DNA of 11,681 bases from Larix sibirica (GCA_004151065.3 NWUY0303904918.1:1-11681); one strand, 5' to 3'. Numbered from the stretch's first letter, positions 1-8,875 are shown. Translations and numbers: made by a program. Notes: generated from the sequence alone by a model not told the origin.

Positions 1-211
1 CAACCTCTCTCTTCACAAATATCAAATTTGGAAAATCCCACGATTAGGTGGAGTGGTCTTTATGAGTCCAGCTCACTCTTAGTGGCATGGCCGTTTGAGG
101 TAAGGTGCCATACTACATTAAGTCTAGATGAGGACGGTTTCTCTTGCCATTATGAAATTTTGAGCTTGTTTAGAGGGGTAAATCTGAAGGTTTTTGCATT
201 ATTTTATTGTT

Positions 212-2793
212 TTATTTTTTCCAGTCTCTTATTTTTAGTATTCTCTGAGTTAGATCCTCGTCCAACATTAGGGGTATGGCACCACACCATTGTATTATAT
301 GTATTTTCCCTGAATCAAAGTGTTTTGTGCCTGATCTTGCGCCTCAACGACAATTTGCATGACTATCTGCTGCTATGCTAGCTGTAATCTGCTTAGTTAA
401 GGTGTTGATGTCTGTCATTGCTTATTTTCATGTAGAGAGAGGCAACTGCACTAGACTATGCTTTTGGCGCTAACTTGGGCCTCGTAGTCTCAGATTTTCT
501 TGTCCGCCTGTTGCAGCTCGGGAACATCCTGCAGGTGGCTCCAAATGTTGAAGCTATAGACTATGACCCCTCCTAAGGTTGTGACTCCCTGCATTTGGCC
601 TGTTCCAAAACTTGCTTAGCTTCGTCAATTTTCCTTGCAAGTTCAATTTCCTCCAGGGATGGCTCTAGCTTGATCTGTGCACATAGTTTTTTTCCCTCCA
701 AGTTTTTTTTCCTCCTGTTAAAGCACAACAATTGTATATTTAATGTGGGAAACTTTCTTGAAAGGCAGTAGCTGACTATCAGTTGAAGAAATCAACTGGA
801 AGCACAACATACACCTTGTTTGCTTCTTCTTCGAGCTGGTCTCTTTCATGTACCACCTCCCTATGCCTCTACTTGAGCCTGACAAGAGAGTGGATTACCT
901 GTGCATGTCGATAACCCAACTCGGAAAAAATCTCTGTAACAAAATGTTGTAGGTATTCTATCGAGACAAGTGTAGGTCCAACTCATTATATGGTAGCGAT
1001 TGGATGTCTGAGACCTTCGGGGGATGAACTGCGGTAATAGCCAAGGGATTCATCTTGAGCTTTCTACGCGTAAAGGCCTCCTGTGCCCGTTGCTGCAATT
1101 CCTGTGCTTGGCTAGTAACAACTTATTCTGATGTCTACGCCACTTTTGTGCCCAAGGTTATATGCATGACCATTCTCAGATCTTGTAGATGTTCCTTGTT
1201 GTCCTTCTGGATAATTTGAGTTCCCTCCAGGTTTGATTGTAGCTGCTCGATGATGCTAGGGATCGTCGATGTGCTAGCCTCCATTTGATACTTCTGTGCG
1301 ATACTATGTTCCCCTCCATCTTGTCCTGCTGTCTCCGGATGCTCAGGAACTTGCTCTTCTTCTTGTTCTATCTCAGTCCCAAATTCCTAAGAAATGTTGT
1401 GCCCGACTGAAGAAGGTGGTTTTGTTCCAGGAGTTTCTGTCAGTAGGATCTGCTCTTCGATTTCTTCTTCCTCATTCGGGTCTTGTTCCGACAATGGGGA
1501 AGGATATTTCTTCTATTTCTTCTTTTGATCCCTAACTTCTTAGATGGGATATATTCTTGCTTGCACTTCTCCTACAAGCGGGGTGATGTCTTGGGCAGGT
1601 TGGTGCCGGTACCTGTTCCTTGAGACTTCTTATGGATTCCATATTCGTCTAGGATCTCCAGGTTTTATTATGAAAATGGTTACAAGTGTCGTGGCAACTA
1701 CACAATGGATTCTTTAACATCATCATAAGTGATGTAGAATGGCAGGACATCTGCATCAGACTATGGTTCTGGGTGTGGTGTGACGAGGACATTGTGACTA
1801 TTCACCTTAATGATGACATTATCCTTATATTTGTCTACAATGGATCGTGGAATATTGAAGGAATCTAATGTGGCTGTGATCATATTGGTGTACCACTACT
1901 GAAAGGGAGTGTCAACCACAACTTGGTTTTCTCAGGTCGACTGGTGTAGGATGAGGAACTTCACCGCCATGAAGTCTTATGGGGTAGGGTGATCATACTA
2001 GTAGTTGGGGGGTGGCTGCCACACCACCATGATGACAAGCAACAAGACCCAATTACAATGAAACTCAATGCCTCGGTCTTGTGCATCCGGGTGGTCTTGC
2101 AAGAATTCCTACCTCAAGTACTGGGTAGGTCATTCTATGGCCCGTCACACATCTCTCTGTTGCAATTATGACCCCTATGAGGAACTCATTCTTGCAACAC
2201 TTTCGTAGGAGTTTTCAAGCAAGGATCTGGGCTACAAATGTTACTCGGTTCTATGATATGGCCAAGATGATGGCGCCTCAAGTCCCTCTATGCGTGTGAA
2301 ACTTCTTATATACTCCATCCACTGAGGCATTGGCTATGACCTTTCTAGGATCCTTTCCCTTGCACAAAATCCCATAGATCATGTCGATGACCTTGTTTGT
2401 AATCTCATATATCTGGTCCAACCAGAGGTATCCTCCATGGAGATGGCTGAGAAGGAACCACACACATGAATTGATAGATGGGATCTTCCTGAAATGTGGG
2501 ACATTCAACAGGGACATGATGCCTGACTTGTGGAGTGAGCACGCCCATGCCTATGGGTTAACATGTTCTTCTCCTGTTTTAGTTAGCGCCACCTATGTGT
2601 ACTTGTCAATTGTGAGCTTTGGGAATTGTGCTTCATCCAGAATGTTGAAGTCTAAGTATCTGAGGAAAGGGATCTTGCCCAGTAATGCCCCCCTCACCTC
2701 GACCTGGATCAGGATTGGAACCTTCAGTGTCTAATTTTCTATTGTTGCTTTGAACTTGGTTTGGATATTCTTTGTGTGTGGAGTAGTAGCCAT
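212..2793 (-). pseudogene. Decayed retroelement-associated ORF of unknown function
   Basis: Function is unknown and no enzyme motif is visible. The reading starts at an ATG (2793-2791) in good plant context (GAGATGGCT) with residues MATTPHTKN. One frame runs to about 2127 with stops at 2733, 2595, 2553 and 2280 (tag, tag, tag, tga) and more near 2247 and 2220. It contains GGYLWLDQIYEIT, CKGKDPRKV, KKFHTHRGT and KLLRKC. A frameshift near 2127 leads to a second frame with DHPDAQDRGIEFHCNW, VWQPPPNY and YITYDDVKESI. A third frame from about 1500 gives an acidic linker (DPNEEEEIEEQ), then IIEQLQSNLEGTQIIQKDN, which looks coiled-coil-like. Further charged heptad-like pieces follow: RHREVVHERDQLEEEANKV near 820, EEIELARKIDEAKQVLEQ near 630 and VPELQQADKKI near 510. 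A last coding-like piece ends at a taa (214-212), so the C-terminus is uncertain between about 440 and 212. From memory it resembles hypothetical plant proteins linked to Ty3/gypsy elements; it could also be a plant-mobile-domain-like protein. Confidence 0.68.
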
Positions 2794-3183
2794 CTCTGCA
2801 CACACACTCTGTCGCATAGGGGCCGAAGTAACTTCCCTCAATGCACGAGACAATCAACTGAAACTAACCCTCCAACTCTTGTTGTTGTTCTTCACTCTCT
2901 TAGAAAACTGATGGATCATTTGTATTCTTTTGGTCTTCTTATAGAGGGGTGTAGTAGGAATGCTTTGTTGGGCCACAAACTTTTTATCACTATTTCACCA
3001 CCATCATCATTTGCATACATCCATTTTATCATTGTCACTTCATTTTTTGTTTCCTTGTCACTCATTTTCTCATAATAACTCATAAATTGACATTCCATAC
3101 CCTTGTGGTGAGTTCATGGTCGTTTTCCTTCATTTTTAATGAATTAAAGATGATTATACTTGGTGTTTTATCAAAGACAGCTA

Positions 3184-3263
3184 ATCACAAGTTTTTCCCA
3201 GTGTTTACAAGTTTTTCTCAGTGATTACCAGTTTTTTCCAGTGTTTACAAGTTTTCCAAAATC
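3184..3263. repeat. 20-bp tandem repeat, about four units
   Basis: Units start at 3184, 3204, 3224 and 3244. The consensus is close to wTtACaAGTTTTTcCCAGTG. Unit 1 is atcacaagtttttcccagtg, unit 2 tttacaagtttttctcagtg, unit 3 attaccagttttttccagtg, and unit 4 is diverged in its second half. The period is exactly 20 bp with no indels. The array lies about 450 bp upstream of the plus-strand TATA box at 3713. Short tandem arrays in that position are common in the U3 part of plant LTRs, so an enhancer-like LTR repeat is one reading. A simple replication-slippage array is the other. Confidence 0.85.
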
Positions 3264-3659
3264 TTGTAGTTGGAGTAGTTCGAGATAGTTGCGGGGTGCC
3301 AAATGAAAATCTGCCACTTGGATTTGGTAAGATATGTCTCGAGTATGGTTTTATGTCCATTTGATCTCACCCAGATCACATGTGCGAATCTCCAAGGATT
3401 GTTCAAGATTTCAGTCAAACCCATATTTTTAGCATCGGTTTTTCCAAACAACCATATTGCGCCTTGATTTGCGTGAAGATGTAGGTGAATCTAAATATTT
3501 CGAGACATGGGTTTTTCTCACAAACCAAAAAATTGAGTAATATGCAAACAATTTCTCCAAATATGTTTCAGCTTGAGATATATCAGTAGGGGAATAAGGA
3601 AAATCTACCCAAAATCATGAATTTCCATAATTTGGGGATTTTGTCTACAAATGTAATAT

Positions 3660-3684
3660 TCGAATCCTGCATCTGGGGATTCGA
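3660..3684. repeat. 8-bp inverted repeat
   Basis: TCGAATCC at 3660-3667 pairs with GGATTCGA at 3677-3684 across a 9-nt loop. It lies just upstream of the TATA-like box at 3713. It may be a chance palindrome, and no function is assigned. Confidence 0.45.
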
Positions 3685-3712
3685 TATGATCATGTCTAAT
3701 AGAAGTATGATG

Positions 3713-3755
3713 TATAAATACCATGCTGTAACTTGTATGGAGGGGGGATAATAAA
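3713..3755 (+). promoter_or_regulatory. TATA box and AATAAA pair, LTR-like
   Basis: TATAAATA occupies 3713-3720 and AATAAA begins at 3750, inside a T/A- and G-rich context (a ggagggggg tract just before the AATAAA). A TATA box followed within tens of bases by a polyadenylation signal is typical of the U3/R junction of plant LTRs and unusual for an ordinary gene. It points to the plus strand, opposite to the gag-pol remnant, so it would belong to another element or a solo LTR. Competing signals exist on the minus strand (TATAAAT near 4075-4069, AATAAA near 4008 and 3942), so the strand assignment is weak. No LTR ends were found. Confidence 0.35.
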
Positions 3756-3878
3756 AAAGAAGCAGATTGTCGTTACTCTTATTTCATTTTGTGTTCCTTT
3801 GGTGTTGAATGATTTTGTTATGCAGTGAATGATCTGAAGTTTTAACTTGCTCTAGATTTTAGTTTGTAACTCGTGAAG

Positions 3879-3892
3879 GAAGGGCCCCCTTC
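3879..3892. repeat. GC-rich palindrome
   Basis: GAAGGG and CCCTTC are separated by two C residues, making a perfect 6-bp inverted repeat in AT-rich surroundings. There is no T-run after it on either strand to suggest a bacterial-type terminator, which would not be expected in this genome anyway. No function is assigned. Confidence 0.4.
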
Positions 3893-3956
3893 AAGAGATA
3901 CAACACTAATTAATAACTATTACCGTTGTATGTATTTTTATTCGTATTGCAACTTA

Positions 3957-4024
3957 GATTTTATTTCATTTACAGTAAGACTGTTTGAAGTGGGTGGGTG
4001 ATTTTATTTTGTTTACAGTAAGAC
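3957..4024. repeat. 25-bp direct repeat, two copies
   Basis: Copy 1 at 3957-3981 and copy 2 at 4000-4024 match at 23 of 25 positions, with a 43-bp start-to-start offset. The shared body is gattttattt, a variable tc/tg pair, then tttacagtaagac. They are separated by a G/T-rich 18-bp spacer. They may be subterminal repeats of a decayed element or a local duplication. Confidence 0.75.
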
Positions 4025-4969
4025 AGAATGAATAAAACCATGTAGGTTGTTTCATATAATATCTGGATTTATATCAGCAGATTTTGCGCACAATAGTTAG
4101 ATTCGATTCTTTTTAATTTCAAGAGTTGATCTTTAAATATTTCTAAATTCTCTTTTAGTTCTCAACTTTAAACCCTTGGATTGAGTTGAGTTTTATCTTA
4201 AACTAAGAAATTTGACAACATACATAGCACTGTATTGCTGAGCATAGTGCCTGTCTGCGTGAGATCAACAATACCTACACTTGGCCGAGACCAGTTACAA
4301 TTAGAGTAATTGGAGATTGTTGGTTCACTTAGTTTGGATTCTTTTGTGTTATCAAAGTCATAAGATTTCCCCATTTGATCAACGAAGCTCTGTATTGATA
4401 AGCAGGATAATTGCAGAAAGATTATCAGTACCTGGAAAATTGCCAAGGATCACCTGGATTGAATGCATATTATACTTTGAGTTTCATTTTGAATTATGTT
4501 CTTTGAACGAATTCCTTTCTGAAGCATTAGGTTTTGATTTAACTTTAGTTAGACAACACAACTAAATTCTTGATAAAATAGCTCTGCACAGATAGTGTCC
4601 ATCTGTCACAAGTTTATGTCCAAGGTTGACAATTGGATATTGGAAAATTATGAGCATATATTTCACTAACGTGCTTTACCTACTGTAATGGCTGCTCTCC
4701 CCCTTGTACCTCTCACCTTGAATGATGAAAGGCACGACCAACTATGATCATGATGTCTCTCTTTCTGTGCTTCACCACCTTCAACTTATGTGGGTTGTTT
4801 AATTGGTTTGAGAAAATATCTATCCTTTCATTCGAGCTTTGATCTTTTTGGGTGCTTTTGGATGTAGTACTGGTTTTTTATTACTGTCGTCTTTTCACAA
4901 TCTTTCTAAATTTGGCACATGTAGTGGTAATTGAAAAAAAAATCTAACTGACAAGAGTTACAAGATTGG

Positions 4970-5034
4970 TGGAATGATGACCTAGGGTACTGCAGAATTA
5001 GGACTTAGGATGGTGTGGAATGATGACCTAGGGT
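4970..5034. repeat. 19-bp direct repeat, two exact copies
   Basis: tggaatgatgacctagggt occurs at 4970-4988 and again at 5016-5034, 46 bp apart start to start. The interval contains a weak third echo around 4995-5012. On the minus strand the outer edge reads TGTAGCACCC (5040-5031), which starts with TG like many plant Ty3/gypsy LTRs. It lies about 120 bp beyond the end of pol, where a 3' LTR would begin. The LTR reading is an inference; no matching second LTR is inside the window. Confidence 0.7.
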
Positions 5035-5162
5035 GCTACACTAGAGTTACTTGGGGAAAATTATTTGTGACTTGACAACTACCTCTATGCTACTTCATTC
5101 TCAACATTAATGACAATAACTCCTAAATTCTATTTATCCTAAATGTTTTTTTTCACACATAT

Positions 5163-6541
5163 TTATAGGTGTTCTTTCCCCTCCAGGCCATGGTAGGGCT
5201 TGAGGCGGCTTCCATTGACAAGTACCTTCATTGGTTGTCTTGCCAAGGTAGCAAGATTTGTTGTGCCTGCTTCGGCGATGAACATGATTCGAAATGGACC
5301 CAACCATCTCATTTTGATCTTTCTTGGGTTCTTCATAAATTTGTTGTCAAACATATGAACCCATGCGCCTGGTTCTAGGGTCTTCCATAAATGTTTTTGT
5401 TCTTAATGTTTTTGTCATGCCATGCTTTCTGGATATTCTTCTCAACCACCAAACTAAACCGTGCAGTAAATCGATCTTCTTCTTGTTCCATTAGTTCCTC
5501 CAGTTTGCGCTGAAGTGATTCATTGTATGTGATGTTGGTGGCAGTAGCTATACGTAGGTCGGGGATGACAAATTCCAACGACATCACTGCTTCTTTTCCA
5601 TAAACCAACCTGAATGGGGTGTGCTTCATGAGCCTCTTACATGTTGTTCTATATGCCCATAGTTCTGCTGAAATATGTTGATCGTAGTCATCATGCTATA
5701 CATTGCAGAACTTTGTGAGCGTCTGCTCTAGAATCTTATTGAATGTTTCCACTATACCATTGGCCTGGGGATGGTATGACATACTGTTCTGGTGGTATAT
5801 CATGAATTGTTGAGTTAGCACTGGATGGTGGAGTTCAGGAAATGGGTTCCTTGATCGTTCATTAACACCTTCAGGCATCCAAACCTGGTGATAACACGCT
5901 TGAATATGAACCGCGCGATGGTCTCTAATGTACAATCCTTCACTGGCGTAGATTTTGACCGCCTTCTCAAGTACTCTGTCATAGTAATGATGTACCATGC
6001 ACTAGTTCTTCGCGTTGGTGGGTTGATATCAACCACAACGTCAATCACCTATTTCTCGAGAGGATTAAGTGTAGTGACAGGGAAGAGAGGAATCTCATCC
6101 ATGCACAACGACTTTACAACCCACTGGGAAACTTCACACTGCTTACAATACATCTTGGCTTCTTGAAACAACGAAGGTCACCAAAGTCCTGCATGTAGCA
6201 CCTTGTTCAAAATAGCCTTCCCTGTATAATCCTCCTGTAATTCCTTCATGTGATTCTCGCAATATAAGTGGTTGCTCATGTTCTAGCACACACCTGCGCA
6301 GTATGCCATTGGCTCCAAACTTGTAGAGTTGTCCTGTGATCAACTAAAAATCGACACTACATGTTACCAGTTGTCTACGGTGTGCAACCGTGTAATATTC
6401 AAGTGCACGAATAGTGGCAAAAAATGCTGCAATTTCACTAAACTGATCTGGTACGGCCTAAATGCGGAAGAAGTATGCATCAGGGAGATTGTCATCCAAA
6501 CTTCCTCCTCCTTCACTAGATTAAATCCTAGACAAATGATC
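5163..6541 (-). pseudogene. Integrase remnant with tether (HHCC, DDE, GPY/F)
   Basis: Integrase inserts the element cDNA into host DNA. The trace begins with DHLSRI (6541-6524) and a tether (SLDDNLPDAYFF) leading to GQLYKFGANGILRRC. The zinc-binding domain keeps the first His (SHEGITGG, 6250-6248) and both Cys (CKQC, 6147-6136); the second His is destroyed at a frame change near 6229. In the core, the first Asp is in VIDVVVDI (6042-6040), the second in [10 protein letters not shown] (5856-5854), and the Glu in NGIVETFNK (5749-5747). The second Asp and the Glu are 35 residues apart once the frame change near 5825 is allowed for. Stops lie at 6180 (GLW-stop-P), 6051 (EK-stop) and 5698. HTPFRLVYGKEAV, WLGPF and NGSRLKPY follow; the last two form the GPY/F module. 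A frame change near 5380 precedes the GPY/F part. No chromodomain is seen. Confidence 0.92.
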
Positions 6542-6989
6542 TAGACCACATTAGGATTCCCTTGCTTGAAAATGACCTCAAACTCAAATTCTTGAAATAG
6601 GAGCAACCACCAACAGATGCGCTGCCCCAACACTGTCTTGCTGACTAGATACCTCAAAGCAAAATGATTTGTAAAGAAATTGAAAGCTCTCCCCAACAAT
6701 AAGTGTTAGAATTTTTTCAAGGCATACACCATTTCCAAGCCTTCATGCTCAGTAGTGGTATAGTTATTCTCAACTAGAGATAAATTTATGTTGATGAAGG
6801 AAACGAGGTGATTAATGTTTCCCTCACCTGGCCGGGATATCACCATGTCTAACGCTATCTTTGATGCATCCACATACATTTGGAACATGCGTGTCCAATC
6901 TGGAAAAATTAAAATCGGTGCAGTAGCCAATTTATCCTTAAATATGTCTAGTGCTTTTTGGAATTCCTGCGTTCATACATACTGATCTC
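6542..6989 (-). pseudogene. RNase H remnant
   Basis: RNase H removes the RNA strand of the RNA-DNA hybrid during reverse transcription. It follows RT after a frame change near 6990, reading KDKLATAPILIFPDW and then MYVDASKIAL with the first catalytic Asp (6870-6868). TTTEHEGLEMVYALKKF carries the catalytic Glu (6750-6748). A taa stop follows at 6708-6706. The next motif reads FFTNHFALRYLV; the family normally has Asp-His here, and the codon is aat (6669-6667), so the last catalytic acidic residue has become Asn. RICWWLLLFQEFEFEV ends the domain, followed by a frame slip of one or two bases before DHLSR. The domain is inactive as it stands. Confidence 0.88.
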
Positions 6990-7867
6990 TTTCTTCAACA
7001 ACTCCTATAGAGGCGTTGTAATACTAGCATAGTTCCTAATGAATTTCCTATAATATCCAGTGTGTACCAGCATCACGTGCAACTGTTTGGATGATGTTAG
7101 GGTTGGAAAATTCACAATGACCACAATATTTGTTGGATCAACCAGTAGACCTTCCCCGCACACAGCATGCCCCAAGGAGGAGATCCCAAATGGGGTTCAA
7201 AAAATACATTTCTTCAGGTTTAGAGAGATTTACATTTTCTTGCAATGATCTAACATGAGTCTTAGTACCTGCAAATGATCTTTCTACATATTGAACACCG
7301 TCCAATCATCTAGATATACCTCCAAGAAAGTATGCATAAATTCCTTGAATGTAGCCACCATTATTCTTGAAAATACAACAAGTGCATTCTTCAGCCCAAA
7401 GGGCATTATATTATAAGCAAAGGAGCCTCACTCCGTCGCAAAATTAGTCTTCGTGCGATCTTCCTCTGCTATGCGGGCCTGATGGTATCTCGAGAATCCA
7501 TTAGTGAAAGAATAGGATTTGCACACTCCTACATTCTCTAGTACCTCATCTATAAATGGTGTAGGGAATGGGCCATGGATACATGATACATTTAGTTTCC
7601 TTAGATACACACAGATCTGTATCTCCCCTATCTCTTGTCCCGGACCACCGCCGGGTTAATCCACTATGATTCTCCAACTAGAAAAATAATTACTGCGTCT
7701 AACATGCGGTCTATTTCCTTATAGAATTTCTTCTTATAGTGGGGGTTCAATCTATAGGGTCTTTTCTTTACTGGATTTCCCCCCTCCTTCAGCTGAATCT
7801 TCGTCTCTTTGAGAGATCCTACAATCCCTTTCATTTCCAAAAAATTGTGCATAAATAGATCTTCATA
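6990..7867 (-). pseudogene. Reverse transcriptase remnant
   Basis: RT copies element RNA into cDNA. Order of motifs: EMKGIVG and QLKEGG leading to KKRPYRLNPHYKKK (about 7768-7727), EIDRMLDAVII, then a stop and WINPAVV. A frame change near 7640 leads to QICVYLRKLN (usually with Asp where Tyr stands), DEVLENVGVCKSYSF and TNGFSRYHQARI, motif A. The motif A catalytic Asp is replaced by Asn (aat, 7502-7500). FATE is followed by tga (7430-7428), then MPFGLKNA (7406-7383) and YLDDW with both polymerase-box Asp present (7316-7305). A tag follows at 7286. Two more stops come in the thumb region, which still reads LNLKKCIF, LLVDP and HTGYYRKFI. The YLDD box followed by Trp is distinctive compared with the commoner YIDDI or YVDDI. 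The domain is inactive through motif A and the stops. Confidence 0.93.
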
Positions 7868-8875
7868 TTACTTCAATAGGTTGACTATCTGGGTGACTAT
7901 CTCTTGATCCCAATAGTCGCCTATAATGGCCATCCTAGGTTCCTCCTTAGTGCCAATATTGTACTTCTTTGTCTTAAGGGGCTCTATAGAGTTGGGTGCA
8001 GTACTGGTGGATAACTCATCCCACATTGCATGCTCTCCCATAGTCTCCTTGATCTGTAAGATACATGGATCCTCTTCTTCATCTATTTCCTTATTGTCAA
8101 CTTTCCAATGATATATCGGTTTGTTCAGCCGTGCCAAGTTCTTGTGGTATGCACAAATTGGATTCTGCATCTCATCTTGTTGTGGTCTTTCTCCAAATAT
8201 GAAATACGTCATTCGATGGAGAACTTTGGCCATGTTAGGATCTGTAGTGTTGAATCAGAAGGTGGTAGTGAATTCCGTAGACACCTTCTCCCAAGTCCTA
8301 GTCTGCCTTCTTCTTTCCCGCTGAATATACCCGCTATGCGGTATGGCATCTAGTGTACGGTAGAATCTGTGCACCCACCAACTGCGTGGTACACTTTTAA
8401 TATCCCATCGATGTTGAGAGAACTTAATGTGTTCTCTGGGATCCTTAGTCCCCTTGAATATGTTGAGAATTTCCAAGTCTATAACAGGTTGGAACCTCAC
8501 CTTTATACATGTCCCAACTGCTTCCCAGTTGTTCAACTCCTATATATGGGTCATCTAATAGTACTGCGTAGGTGTCCCTTGGTTTACTGCATCCATTCCT
8601 TTTACTCACTTTTCCTCTGGGACTCGGGCTTTCATTTGTTCAAGGAAAGTATCCACTTTCTCAATTCCATCGAACACTGGTGGATCGCACAGCTCCGATC
8701 CAATCCAATGCACAGACTTTGTGATTAGTCTACATCTCCTTGTAGACACCTCAAAAGAACACTCACTGCACCAACTAAGTTGTCCATTAGCAGTGGGGTT
8801 CACATAGTCTTCCTTCCTCCCAGTCACATGATATATATTTTCAATTTTGAAGGTATCATCCTTGAGTGGTTCCAT
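7868..8875 (-). pseudogene. Gag-like module between protease and RT
   Basis: This stretch shares one frame with protease upstream and RT downstream. It begins ENIYHVTGRKEDY and STRRCRLITKSVHWIG, then CDPPVFDGIEKVDTFLEQ. GTPTQYY stands where Retrotrans_gag-type domains usually have a Trp-rich TPARWW-like motif. After two or three stops it continues NNWEAVGTCIKVRF, GTKDPREHIKF, HRWDIKSVPRSWWVHRFYRT, LDAIPHSGYI and TWEKVSTEFTTTF. These are the spaced hydrophobic and Trp features of a plant retrotransposon capsid domain. A linker follows with DEEEDPCILQI and EPRMAIIGDYWDQEIV, ending IVNLLK just before RT. A capsid-like domain at this point, in addition to the Gag upstream, is unusual. The role is inferred from motif pattern only; it could instead be a conserved pol linker with no capsid function. 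Confidence 0.72.

Larger units (their letters stand above)
2794..5162. other. Non-coding spacer between pol remnant and the second ORF
   Basis: This 2.4-kb AT-rich stretch separates the end of pol from the start of the second minus-strand gene. Short open frames exist on both strands (for example minus 3451-3245 and 4446-4198), but they are isolated, match nothing I know and carry no domain motif, so I do not call them genes. The stretch does contain a 20-bp tandem array, a 25-bp direct repeat, a 19-bp direct repeat and candidate TATA and polyadenylation signals on both strands. That content is what decayed LTRs usually look like, but I could not find paired TG...CA ends or a target-site duplication. 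Confidence 0.6.

Noticed and set aside
28-381. 117-residue plus-strand open frame starting at TTG
   Set aside because: It starts at a non-ATG codon, is rich in Leu/Phe/Cys from AT-rich sequence, carries no known motif and partly mirrors the opposite-strand gene tail.
2381-2734. 117-residue plus-strand open frame
   Set aside because: It is antisense to the conserved N-terminal domain of the second gene and has no motif of its own.
3245-3451. Minus-strand 68-residue open frame in the spacer
   Set aside because: It is short, overlaps the tandem array at one end and has no recognisable domain; chance is likely.
3655-3684. TTCGAATCC resembling a tRNA T-arm
   Set aside because: The upstream stem half does not pair and no acceptor, D or anticodon arms can be folded around it.
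4198-4446. Minus-strand 82-residue open frame with a hydrophobic start that looks like a signal peptide
   Set aside because: It is isolated, has no homologue I recognise and lies in repeat-rich spacer. The short peptide similarity to the 3245-3451 frame (TISNYSN) reflects only a loose 25-bp DNA match.
5172-5184. Purine-rich tract on the minus strand as a polypurine tract
   Set aside because: It lies inside the pol coding sequence just before the stop and is not followed directly by an LTR start, so it is not convincing as the second-strand primer site.
5163-5380. Chromodomain after integrase
   Set aside because: The reading ends shortly after NGSRLKPY with no aromatic-cage residues or chromodomain pattern following.
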